64,000 nt of DNA from Zonotrichia leucophrys gambelii (GCF_028769735.1 NC_088177.1:14634599-14698598); one strand, 5' to 3'; shown: positions 42,401 through 51,821, counted from the first letter of the stretch. Translations and numbers: made by a program. The notes: generated by a model not told the origin, from the sequence alone.

Positions 42401-44049
42401 TACATTTTGCTAAAATAATCAATCTAATAAGAAAATTCAGCTTTCTATTTTGTGCTGTTTAGCGGGAAGAATATTTTCTGTGTTGTAGTAGTGCTCTTCA
42501 CGTTTGTTAAATGATAACATAAAGAGACAGTTATTTCTGTTCCAAATAATTTTTAAAATTACCTCATCCTATCCAGATTAAAAAAAAGAAACTGTTATGG
42601 ATATTCTTCAAGTGCCTGAAGGCCAGATGTTGAATTATGGTGATCACATCTGTTTTATAGCTGTCTTTTATGAGAGATTGTGTGTAAAGAAGGGAGTTTT
42701 TTCTGAAAACAGATTAATGAGAGACAATATAGACAGGCTCATAAAACAGAAATCATCACAGAGAAGACACTTCCAGTTCTCTGGAGGAAAAGTGGAAGAT
42801 CCAGTACAGCTAAACCAATGGAAGAAATGTTTTTCTTGTTAAGGCCCATTGCCTGAATTGTACTTGTTTCCAGAATCAGTGCTGGAGTTGAAGAAGAGGG
42901 ATTTAAAGTAGGGTTTGTGTTCTGTGCAGCAGCATTTCCACAGACAATGAGGCAGAGGTATGTTTAGGGTGCATTCCCAGCCTTGGGAAGGAAGATTTCC
43001 AACATGTTTGTGTTTTCCCATAAAAATTTTGAATGCAATTCCCAAAAATCCTTGGCCAGCTTACCTTGTGCTGTAGTCATGACCCCACAGTAGATGAAGA
43101 CCCTGTTGAGCTGCTGTGGTTGCAGAGCCATTTTCTCTCCACCTCTGCTCTTCGTTTGCTTTTCCAGTTTACCTCCAGCTGTGCTGTCTTATTGCTATTG
43201 CCCCTTTTCAGTCCAAATAATCAAAGCACTCAGAACCAGTGCAGGTTGCTCTGTCCTTTTTTCTTTTATTCCTAGATACCCACTTAAAGATATTTAGTCA
43301 GAATTTCAATCATGTTGCAGTTTTAAGGGCATCTCCTTTGTTGCCTGTGTATTTATCTGCTGCATGGACCACCTCTCCCTGCAGAATTAGTTCCTTCCAC
43401 AAGTAACTAATTTGGTTTTGACTTGGCTATCCCAGTCAAATACTCTCTGAAATTTTCTGAGAGTGTTCTGTGAATATAGCAGATGAGAAAGACCATGTAT
43501 ATGTGTCATTTGTATAAAATTACCAACACATTTAAAGAAGTAAATGGAGCTTAGGAAGTAGTTTCTAGAAGCCAAGAAAAAGAATTTCTTTTTATTGGAC
43601 ACAGACATTTTCTTGTCCACTTTTATAAAAATGCTGGGATTCATTTCTATGAATATAGTATTTAATTTAGTGTATTTAATTTAGCATATTCAGGTAGATT
43701 AGCCATGTGATTGTGAATTACACTTTGCATACTGACTCAACATATTTTCTCGCTGAAGTTACATTACTAATAAAACATTAGGCTTATTCTTTTTTCACAA
43801 ATTAAGTTGTTCTCAGTATAGGAAATCTACAGTTTAGGAAAAAAAATCAACCAATCAATGAAAAAGCAACCAAGTTTCACACTTCATCTTCCTGTCCTTT
43901 AATGCTCCTCCGAACCTGTATCTGTCCTGTGGTGTCTATTATCTTGCCCACAGAATGTATGTATAAATTATTTAGTGCACTCAAAGTTAAGATACTAGAT
44001 TTTAAAGATGATCTTCTCTGGTAATGACAGCTTAAAAAAAAGAAATTGA

Positions 44050-44143
44050 CCAAAATTTTGGGTTTCTTCTTTCTTTTGGGTTTCTGTCCAAAATTTTGGG
44101 TTTCTTCAGAAGCCTACCAAAATTTATAGCCTACCAAAATTGA
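44050..44143 (+). repeat. Small local direct duplications
   Basis: The 20-base word ccaaaattttgggtttcttc occurs at 44050-44069 and again, identical, at 44088-44107 (period 38). Immediately after, a second unit beginning agcctaccaaaatt is repeated with period 17 at 44111 and 44128. This looks like replication-slippage duplication in intron 2. No function is implied. Confidence 0.8.
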
Positions 44144-47100
44144 TATTTCCAAGCTGCTAAAGCATTAGCTGCACACACTCATGGCTCTTTCTTCAGAATA
44201 GCTCTTTTCTGGTGTGCTGCCTGTCCTCTGTTTGACAGCACATCGATTCCCTGAATCAAGAATTAAATCAGGAGTCATTTATTCTAATTATGGTGCAGAA
44301 AGCCTCGCAGTATCAAAAGTCCTGATTGAGAAGCAATGCAGTGTTCTTAAAATAGGCTATTCCTTATTTCACATTAAACTGGAAAAGGTCTTTAATAAAC
44401 TGCAAGTCAGGGACAATAGTTATTTGTTCCTATTACTGAGGCTATTTGTGTTGGAATGAGGATTTTGTTCCTAACTGTGACTTCTGTTTTTTGTCCCACA
44501 GGGAATTCCTGTTTCTGTGTTTATAATGTCATTGCATGTTGCCATGGCAAAAGTTGTATTGCCATGATAGTACAAGTTGAGTATTTTGTTAGTCAAGGAC
44601 AAGGGAGGTAGAAATTAGATCAAAATAAACTTTAACCACAAAATGGGAAACGTCTGTCCAATTTAATCTCTGTTTTTATAAGATGTTGTTATTGAAGTTA
44701 CTCTTTTTTACCAGAAAACACTAGGTTTTGATTTGTATTTATTAACATCTATATTTATATATGTATATAAATTCATCACAATTTCTTCCAGAATTGGTAG
44801 AATTTATTTACATTGAGCAGAGGAAGGCTATAAGAATTTTGTGTCCAGCTTCAGTTGCTACAAGCTGAATGCTCAGAATTGCACAATCCCACCTTGAACT
44901 GGCACATGGAAACTCCTGGCTGGTCTGGTACATGTTGTTATGAAAGAAAGAATCTGAAGCCTGTGCTCAGAGCCCTTCCTAACAATGAACTCATCTGGGA
45001 AGCATCTCTTGGAAGGAGCAGCTGCTCTCAGTGGTGCCATGGCCTATTTGCTCCCCTGCCTCAGAGGTGCACCCCAAAACTTCTGCATCAAATACTCCTG
45101 GGTTTAGAAAGCTTCACCTTATTGGTAGAGCAGAATGGTTCTGTCAGTTTGCTGAATTAAGATAGCTTTGTTATCAAATACTTGACAGCGTATCTTGGCT
45201 CTTCATGAGGGCTTTTTGTCTCAGTTCAGTTTTCATTCTTTTTGGGGAGATAGGCCCCTAATATTTGTAACGGGAAAAAAAGTCAGCAGGACAGATGGAG
45301 CTTAACAGAGTTCAAGCTTCAGCTTGCTGTATTTTGTAGAAAAATAGAGATGGTTTCAGGATGTTACTACAGAGCCAACCAGTAGGTGCTGCGTTCAGAG
45401 GAACAGTGGGGTTGTGAAAACCAGGGTGATAATTCAGCAAGGCCAAATTGTGAAACCAGGACAGCAGCTTTTGATGGCTTGTGCTGGGTGTTCAAGCTGC
45501 TGTGATGCAACTTGGGATCTTTATCTTGCTGTACCTTGAATTGTAGCATTTTACTGGGGAGGTGAGTGTTTTTGAGGAGCCAGCGGACATGGGAATCTGT
45601 CCTTTCCGTTTGAGAGTGCTGAAGATGATGATCTTTAACCTCAGCTTGGGTGGGGCAGTGGCTTTACACAAGTAGTAACAATTGAAGGTTTTCTCCTACA
45701 GCAGTGCAGTGAAGTTCCTGCTGAAGGGCCAGAGTTGATGGCTGACATCTGCAGAGGTAAAGGCAAAGTGAAGCAAAGTGGCCTCTTTGTTCTGAAATTT
45801 CTAACACTGCATTTCACATCTGTACAAAGAATGTAGAAGTTGATGCAATTTTTCGGTTTTATGTTTAAGGTAAATTAAATCACTGCATTGGCATCTGTTT
45901 CATGGAAAAAAAAAGCAGCAAATGGTATTGTTACATTAAGATATTTGGAAATATCTAGGACTTAGTGAAAAACTATGTTTTAGTACATTCAAGGGCCTAC
46001 TGTGACTTTACAATTTTCATGAAGAAGTTATGCTTAAGTTAAATTGAGTTGCTGTGGTGCAGAACTAAGGCTGTGTAATTATGAATGTGTAAAGCTGAAA
46101 AATCTGTCCACTCTGTTATTGTTTACTTCTGAAGTTCAAAAATTTGATGTATAAAATAGTGAATATGCATTATTTTTAGGTGCCTTTCTTCAGTGAAGGT
46201 ATTTTTTTTTTTTTACTGGAAACAATCCAGTCAAGAATATAAGTTTTCTAAATTGAAGTATTCAAGTAGTGTGATGTGTCTTGAGTGAGTGTCAGAGGCT
46301 TTTCATGTTTGAATATCCTTTCTAAAGGAAGTGTCAGGTTTGATAATTAAGTCTGTTCTATCTTGATACAGAATGGTTTGTGTGCCCACCTTCACTGAAC
46401 CTTGCTTCAACAATGAAAATTCTTGCAGAACTTAAGATGTGCTGCATTTTAGGACTGACCAGTCATTTCAGAGCTTCCAGTTCTTAACTCTTGGAGGGCA
46501 CAAACTGATTGGAATCTAAAATAATATGAGAGTAACAGCAGAGGTTTGCAGGGGCTGGCAAGGATGTTATTGAGCATCTGTGGTTGGACAGCTCAGTCCT
46601 TTCCTACACAAGTCAGAATTCAGGCCATGTATAGGGTCAAGCTAGACCACATTTGTCAATACTCTGCTTATTGGATGGGTTTTCTCCTGGTAGTTACCCT
46701 CAAACTTTGAGGCAGCATCCAGCTGTGCCACAGGAGGCTCTGCAGAGTTGATGAGTAGTGGCAGAGGAGCAGAAGATTTGATGCCATTGTTTGGTGTGTC
46801 AATAGTGTGTGGATTGGAGTAAAAGAGGTGTAATAATTTGAGGATGATGCCTTTGGGTTACTCTCAGACATCTCCTGCTGCAGCAAAAGGATCTGACAGT
46901 TTCTCCTTACCAAAAAAAAAAATCTTTTCACATGTGTAAAAAGCCAAAAGTGGAAACACAGAGTATGTTGAAATTTAAGCATAATAGATGAATTTTGAAA
47001 ATGTGTCATTCTTTAATTTACTCCTTCATTTTGTCCAGCCTCTGAGCACAGGATTCTTGCATGTGAAGGCTGAAGAACATTGCCACACACATGAGGAAAG

Positions 47101-48333
47101 AATGCCATCAAAAGAACCTGTGTGACCCAGACACAGACAGGGAATAAATGATGAGAAATTATGTTCTCCAGTGATGGATTTGCTCTTGCTGCCATTTTCT
47201 CCTGCTCTGGTTTATTACATGCCGAATGTTATCCTTGGTTTTATTTATCAGCCATGGGAAGTGCATCTGGGATTAAAAGGACAACAGGCCTTCAGCATGA
47301 TATACTACTAGTATTAGCATCACTGCCATTTGTGCAGTGGCAAAGTGTTCCCTTTTTAAGCCCTTTTCCCATACATCAGAGTTTTTTTCAGAATTTTCTA
47401 AAAGTGGCTTGAGTTTGTTGTCTTTTTTTTGCTCCAAGCTGGACTGTCCCTAAGACATATCCCTATTACCTGCTTCCTCCTCCTCACTCAGGGCTGGAGT
47501 GAACAGCCAGCTCCAGCTGAGGAGTGTGTGGAGCAGAGCCAGGGAAACACTCTGTGCTCTCAGTGCCTGAGGTGGGAGTCAGGCTGGGGCAGCTGTGCTG
47601 CTCTCAGCCTGTGTCTGTGCTCTGGGTAGCTGTGGGGTGGCTGCTGGAGGAGTGTGCAGTGGGAGAAGAGGGTACACCACCCCCAGGGCCTCTCTAATCC
47701 TCAGGTGCAGTCTGACAGCTCTTCAGGGCATGGTTCACTTTCAGCTGGCCTTCTGAAGTGATGGGGAGACTGATGGACTGAAGAAATGCTGGCTGGTTTC
47801 TCTTGTCCAACTGGTGTTTTCTGTAGTGCCAGTCTTGACAACGTACATGTGTTAGCTTTACTCTCTTTCTGTATTCCAGCCTGCTCTTAGCTCCCCTGTG
47901 TGGATCCTACCTGAATTAGCATTGTTTTGTCTTTAGAATTAGATGCTTTAATACAGAGCACTGCTTTCATACCTGTGTTGCAATTGGACTTGATTTTTTA
48001 TTTTTTCCTTGTTGATAGCCCACTTGGTATGTGACCACACTGGAGAAGATTTAAGTTTTGATCATTTACCAAGTGTATCCTAAGGTCTTCTGAAGTTCTG
48101 CTTACAGCAAGCTGGTTTTGGTAATACAAACATATATTCCTGTGGTATTTTTCTTTTTGAGTGCTGCTTTCCCTTCTGGCTGCAGTGGGACTTGAGGGGG
48201 AATGTGACCTTGTGTAATTATCCCATTCTTTGGCCTTTAGGATTGCACCAAGCTGGAATCAGCTGGCTTGATTTCTTCCAGTCAGCAGCTCAATAATTTC
48301 TCTTTTTAGCATATCTGAACATGGGTTAGGATG

Positions 48334-48339
48334 CTGGTG
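48334..48339 (+). repeat. Left target-site duplication of the provirus (CTGGTG)
   Basis: CTGGTG directly precedes the 5' LTR and is found again directly after the 3' LTR at 56462-56467. A 6-bp duplication is normal for alpha- and betaretrovirus-type integrases. It fixes the provirus ends and shows that both LTRs come from one integration. Confidence 0.85.
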
Positions 48340-48577
48340 TGTTGTGGTGTGTTGCAATATCCTGTTTTGCCTTCTCCTTCCCCCTCGCCCCCTTGCTGAG
48401 TGTGCCCTGTCAATCAGGCTAACATACCAGCAAGGCGTCGTGTGATTCGTCGATTTCAAAGGATGCTCCTCAGGCCTGGGGGTCATTGGCCTGTCTAAGT
48501 GTCATCCTCCCTTGAGACCCTGCCCCCTTCACCTGGTTGGTGACTCACCTGTCCCCTCCCCTTCCCCTGTCCTGAGC

Positions 48578-48584
48578 TTAAAAT
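48578..48584 (+). promoter_or_regulatory. TATA-like element of the 5' LTR promoter
   Basis: TTAAAAT lies 71 bases before the AATAAA signal. This is the usual retroviral LTR spacing in which U3 ends about 25-30 bases after the TATA element and R contains the polyadenylation signal. Transcription would start near 48605-48610. It is a non-canonical TATA, assigned by position. Confidence 0.5.
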
Positions 48585-48654
48585 GTTAATGAGACCATGC
48601 GGCCTCCGTTCTGTTACCAGTAGTAGCCCAGTGCAGACATATCTGTGCTCATGG

Positions 48655-48660
48655 AATAAA
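48655..48660 (+). terminator. Polyadenylation signal AATAAA in the 5' LTR
   Basis: Canonical AATAAA in the sequence atggaataaacatctgg, within the R region. It is identical in both LTRs. In the sense orientation it could also prematurely polyadenylate GULP1 pre-mRNA. Confidence 0.75.
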
Positions 48661-48886
48661 CATCTGGCTACCTTCTAGCAGAATCCATTCCCTTTCTCTC
48701 CACCATCGCCAGAAGCTCTCCCCTGAGGTAAACGGAGTCCTGTCTTGTGCCCCGCTGCACTCTGCCGCCAGCCAAGGTATCTCTGGGGTAAAAAAACCAC
48801 AGTGCTGCCTCTGGCCAAGCAGCGAAGGTCAGAACTGGCCTAGGCACCATCTAACTGGTTATATTGGGATACCTATTCCAATATAT

Positions 48887-48904
48887 TGGCGTCCCTGTGG
48901 GTGG
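48887..48904 (+). other. Primer-binding site, best fit tRNA-Asn
   Basis: Three bases (TAT) after the LTR end comes TGGCGTCCCTG. This is the complement of a tRNA 3' end that finishes in CCA. The first 11 bases equal the complement of the vertebrate tRNA-Asn(GUU) 3' end as I remember it. The following TGGGTGGCTCGA still resembles it but needs small gaps. Lys, Trp and Pro primers, common in class II and I elements, fit worse. The primer identity is an inference from memory. Confidence 0.6.
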
Positions 48905-49186
48905 CTCGACTCTGCAGCCCGAAAACGGACTCGCAGTTCCTCAGAGAAGCTTCTGCCAGCCGTGCATCCAGCTGAAAGGAGCCTGGCTTCAAGACTCCCA
49001 GCTAGAGACTTTGGGAATATTCCCAGAAAAAGTTTCGTGGACTGTTCGGTGCCTTCTGGAAAGCCCAGCTTCATTGTGGTGAGCACATTTTCCAGAGGGA
49101 GAAAAGGGCAGCCTCTCTTGCACCCAGAGAGAGGTCCTTTTCCGGTGGAGACCTGCCTGCCTGTACCCAGCCTACAGCTTCCATTT

Positions 49187-49195
49187 CACGTGAGT
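49187..49195 (+). promoter_or_regulatory. Candidate major 5' splice donor
   Basis: CAC|GTGAGT, with GT at 49190-49191, fits the donor consensus from +1 to +6. It lies 300 bases after the PBS, a usual place for the retroviral major donor. A weaker alternative GTG|GTGAGC is at 49079. Without RNA data the choice is tentative. Confidence 0.35.
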
Positions 49196-49509
49196 ATCTC
49201 TGCTTTCGGTAGAGCAGAAGCTCAAAAACAGACTCTGCCGCGAGTTCTGTTCCTTTTTTGCCTTTGCATTTTGGCTGCGCAGCCCCACAGACAAGAATTC
49301 ATAGCGTTCTAGCTTTATTTTTTGCCGCGTGTTTCACTGTTTTTTAGAATTCGCGCCGGAGCGGGATCGCTCTCTGCCCTTCCCCCCCGGCTCAGCAGCG
49401 TGCTCAGACACGTGTTAGGAGATTCTCTTTCTCTTTGCGGGGGAGGGGGGGGCTCTCTTTCCACGTGGCCGGGGGACCTGCGGGGTCGGGAGTGCTCTGC
49501 ACACGCGGT

Positions 49510-49528
49510 GGGGGGGGGGGGGGGGGGG
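49510..49528 (+). repeat. 19-base G homopolymer in the proviral leader
   Basis: An uninterrupted run of 19 G flanked by GGT and TGGGCG. Additional G tracts lie at 49439-49452 and 49482-49490. Four or more G tracts this close can form a G-quadruplex in the genomic RNA or the DNA. Homopolymer length is also prone to sequencing error. Confidence 0.9.
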
Positions 49529-49789
49529 TGGGCGTCCCGGTTTCGGCTGCCACGTGGAGCTGCTGCTGTCTCTGCTCCGCGGGGGAGGCTTTGTTTCTGC
49601 CTCGGCTCGGCAGGGCGTGCCCTGCTGCTGCTGCCCGGGAATTTTAAAAGCAGTATATACAGCTGCATTGTGAAGCTTTTGTCTGCTCGTTATCGCTTTC
49701 TATCTGTGGTTTTTTTTAGAAATTGGTAGCTGATTTTAGCTTTGTTTTTGGTCAGGCGGGATTAAGTACTCTGCTTTTTTACATCTATC

Positions 49790-50347
49790 ATGGGTTCCAA
49801 ACTTAGCATTGTACAAAGGGGAGTGTATTATGATATTGTTAGCATTCTAATCAAGAGTAATGTGAAATTCTCTAAAGGAAAATTGAAACAGTTTATAAGA
49901 TGGCTTTTTCTGCAGTTCCCAAACATTTCCCCTGAAGAAATCCACAATATTCAATTCTGGGATAAAGTTGGGAATGAATTGATAACCTTAGGACAATCTG
50001 GCAAATTATCCTCAGCTAAATTTGTGTTCTGGAGTTTACAAATTCGAACAGCATTGCTCAAACAAAAGGAAATGGAGAAAAAGCTAAATGTAAAGCCATG
50101 TACCTCTGCTCTCCCTGTTCCTCCCTCTCCCTCTAAAACCCCTAAACCTCCTTCCCCAAAACTTGGTATTTTAAAGAGTGCAAACTCATTGGGAAGTCGG
50201 CTCCCAATGTGTGCAAAAATACCTGAGTTGTTTTGTTCACAAAGCCCTAGCCAGGCTGCGTGTCTTTCCCAATCCCCTCCTCTAAAATCCCGAGCACGTG
50301 TTAGCTTTCCGGAGAGCAGTGATGTCCAAAATGGCCCCAGTCCCTAG
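49790..50347 (+). CDS. gag: gag, matrix-coding 5' part (185 codons, broken gene)
   Basis: Begins ATGGGTTCC, so Gly2 is available for N-myristoylation, which anchors matrix to the membrane. Residues 1-100 form a helical, basic matrix-type domain with regularly placed Leu/Ile/Trp and a Lys cluster near 26-34. Residues 100-125 are Pro/Ser/Lys-rich, as in the linker after matrix. The frame ends at TAG (50345-50347) in the middle of the linker, while the rest of Gag continues in another frame. The two frames overlap openly at 50323-50344, so one indel there explains the break. I saw no canonical slippery site at that point. Family assignment is by position and general features. Confidence 0.8.
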   Translation: MGSKLSIVQRGVYYDIVSILIKSNVKFSKGKLKQFIRWLFLQFPNISPEEIHNIQFWDKVGNELITLGQSGKLSSAKFVFWSLQIRTALLKQKEMEKKLNVKPCTSALPVPPSPSKTPKPPSPKLGILKSANSLGSRLPMCAKIPELFCSQSPSQAACLSQSPPLKSRARVSFPESSDVQNGPSP

Positions 50348-50373
50348 GGGGTCCGCAAGATGGTGGATGCCAC

Positions 50374-51774
50374 GTGGCATCTTCCCAAACCTGGTCTTCT
50401 TCTTCCCAAAATCCTCTTAAGCATTCCAAAATTCCATCCCCATCCCCCTCTCCTCCTGTTCCTCGTGACACCTTCCCCCCTCCCCCCGCCTTTCCTGCAG
50501 TACCCTCAGCTCCGCCCCTCTACTCCTCCCAGGGGGCGGCTGCTGACGTGATGTCACCAGGTGACCCCGCCCTCTGTTCCCACGGTATCCCCGCCCCCTG
50601 CCAGCCCCTTGACCCCGCCCCTTGTTCCCACGGTTTCCCCGCCCCTTGCCGGCTCCCTGTCCCCGCCCCCTCCCCGGGTTCCCACGGTGGGGACACACCC
50701 ACTGCCTGTCCCCAAACCTGTAGCTGTGATCCCAATGCTTCTGATTCAAGGGATACAGAGCAGGGGACAGCAGACCCAATGCATGGTGCCATGTTGTCAC
50801 TAGCTCCTGTTACGTTTCAGCCTGCAGCTCAAGCAGGAGCAGCCCCAACTGCTAATTGGAGTTCTTTTGGACGACAATTGATTAAAGAGATCTGTAAATC
50901 TCATAAAGAATATGGTCCACACAGTCCATATTTCCGTGGCCTTTTAAATTCTGAATTAAGTAGGACTATTGTGGTTCCACATGATTTAAAACAACTGTTT
51001 TCATGTCTCATGACATCCACGGAATTCAAATTATGGGAATCAGCATTGAAACAACTGCTAAAAGATGCTCTCCCAAGCTTACAGGCTGATCCAAACACAG
51101 CAAAAGACAACAATGGTAACCCTATCACTATTGACCACCTCTGTGGTGAGGGTCAATGGTCTTCTCCCTCAGTCCAAGCTGCTGCAATTCCTGCAGAAAC
51201 ACTTGAGAAAGTAAAGGAAGCAGCTGAAAAGGCATTCTTTTCCCTCCAACCTGAGGGGCCTTTTGAGCCCTATAGTAAAATCAAACAACTACCATCAGAG
51301 CCTTTTGTGAAATTTGTAGAAAGGCTAACTAGAGCCATTGAAATACAAGTTAAAAAGGAAAATGCAAGGGAAGCAATTTTAGAAGAAATAGCGTTTACAA
51401 ATGCAAATGAACAGTGTCGGGCGGCAATCCTGAGCCTTCCTATGGAACCTTCCCCTACATTAAAAGATATGCTTCTAGTCTGTAACAAGAAAGTGCCTCT
51501 GATGAGTGTTGCTGAAGACACCAGACCAAGGCTGCTGCCAAGACCACCTCAGCGTGTTGCTGTTGCCAGCGCTGCACCTTCTCCCTCAGCACAGCAGTAC
51601 CCTGGGCAGCAGCGGAGACCAGCAATGGTTGAGCCCACTAAACCATGCCTGCTTTGTAATAACCTAGGACACTGGAGTAACCAGTGCCCCCTGAAAAAGG
51701 AATTTGATGAATTTAGAAATGGCAGGGGAGGAGAACTGCAAGCCCTCCCTGGGGGTCAACAACAAAAAAACTGA
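50374..51774 (+). CDS. gag: gag, linker-capsid-nucleocapsid part (466 codons after the frame break)
   Basis: The frame is open from 50323, but no ATG is usable near its start; numbering here is from a GTG at 50374, which is not a believed initiator. Residues 20-60 are Pro-rich and carry overlapping late-budding motifs PSAP (44-47) and PPLY (47-50). A 16-residue tandem repeat follows (64-95). The capsid spans about 146-380, with a major-homology-like stretch near 305-325 (EPFVKFVERLTRAI). Nucleocapsid has one zinc knuckle C-x2-C-x4-H-x4-C at Cys425, Cys428, His433, Cys438; two are usual in betaretroviruses. The frame ends in TGA (51772-51774), directly after the slippery heptamer that feeds pro-pol. 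Confidence 0.88.
   Translation: MASSQTWSSSSQNPLKHSKIPSPSPSPPVPRDTFPPPPAFPAVPSAPPLYSSQGAAADVMSPGDPALCSHGIPAPCQPLDPAPCSHGFPAPCRLPVPAPSPGSHGGDTPTACPQTCSCDPNASDSRDTEQGTADPMHGAMLSLAPVTFQPAAQAGAAPTANWSSFGRQLIKEICKSHKEYGPHSPYFRGLLNSELSRTIVVPHDLKQLFSCLMTSTEFKLWESALKQLLKDALPSLQADPNTAKDNNGNPITIDHLCGEGQWSSPSVQAAAIPAETLEKVKEAAEKAFFSLQPEGPFEPYSKIKQLPSEPFVKFVERLTRAIEIQVKKENAREAILEEIAFTNANEQCRAAILSLPMEPSPTLKDMLLVCNKKVPLMSVAEDTRPRLLPRPPQRVAVASAAPSPSAQQYPGQQRRPAMVEPTKPCLLCNNLGHWSNQCPLKKEFDEFRNGRGGELQALPGGQQQKN
50563..50658 (+). repeat. 48-bp tandem repeat inside gag (two copies plus a partial third)
   Basis: Copy 1 is 50563-50610 and copy 2 is 50611-50658. Each begins gaccccgcc and encodes a 16-residue unit of the type DPAxCSHGxPAPC. 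A degraded third unit follows to about 50690. The period is a multiple of three, so the reading frame is kept. The repeat is GC-rich, in contrast to the rest of gag, and sits in the spacer between matrix and capsid. Confidence 0.85.
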
Positions 51775-51821
51775 AAGTAAAGCGCCAGCCTGCCAGGCGT
51801 GCAGACATAAAAAGAGCAGGC
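51765..51821 (+). promoter_or_regulatory. Programmed -1 ribosomal frameshift site with H-type pseudoknot
   Basis: The heptamer A AAA AAC (51765-51771) is in the exact gag register (codons CAA-AAA-AAC, then TGA). Slipping back one base puts ribosomes in the pro-pol frame, open from 51771 to 55433. Ten bases downstream, GCGCC (51782-51786) pairs with GGCGT (51796-51800, one G-U) as stem 1. Loop bases GCCTGC (51788-51793) are the exact complement of GCAGGC (51816-51821), giving a 6-bp stem 2. The layout matches the MMTV gag-pro type of signal. The spacer is slightly long. Pairing is by eye. Confidence 0.85.

Larger units (their letters stand above)
31617..48333 (+). other. GULP1: GULP1 coding intron 2, part upstream of the provirus
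   Basis: First 16.7 kb of the 31.2-kb intron that ends at 62817. It contains CR1 fragments near 35505-35565, 37495-37720 and 38985-39412. A small local duplication lies at 44050-44143, and a 13-base T run at 46202-46214. The remaining sequence is AT-rich single-copy-looking DNA. Several open frames of up to about 120 codons occur but show no domain, no splice context and no family resemblance. Confidence 0.8.
48340..48883 (+). repeat. 5' LTR (544 bp)
   Basis: Near-identical to 55918-56461 and of the same length. It starts TGTTGTGG and ends CCAATA, and the 3' copy starts TATTGTGG. The short inverted ends are TATTG/CAATA in the 3' copy, with a single base change in the 5' copy. Contents: a TTGCAAT C/EBP-like word close to the start (48352-48358), a GC/CT-rich block, a TATA-like TTAAAAT (48578), AATAAA (48655) and a U5 of about 200 bases. 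Differences from the 3' copy include a cluster of four changes at 48605-48608, next to the expected transcription start. Confidence 0.95.
48905..49789 (+). other. Proviral 5' leader between PBS and gag
   Basis: About 0.9 kb without a credible gene. It is notably GC-rich from 49330 to 49640 compared with the intron around it. It holds a 19-base G run (49510-49528) with other G tracts nearby and two plausible 5' splice sites (GTGAGC at 49079, GTGAGT at 49190). Retroviral leaders carry the packaging signal and the donor for spliced env RNA; that role is assumed. Open frames in it are compositional by-products of the G/C tracts. Confidence 0.7.

Noticed and set aside
49315..49729. Overlapping open frames of about 115-135 codons on both strands in the proviral leader
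   Set aside because: They are products of G/C homopolymer tracts (poly-Gly, poly-Pro) and do not correspond to any retroviral gene.
50417..50800. 127-codon minus-strand frame opposite gag with Gly/Arg repeats
   Set aside because: It is the antisense shadow of the proline-rich tandem repeat in gag.
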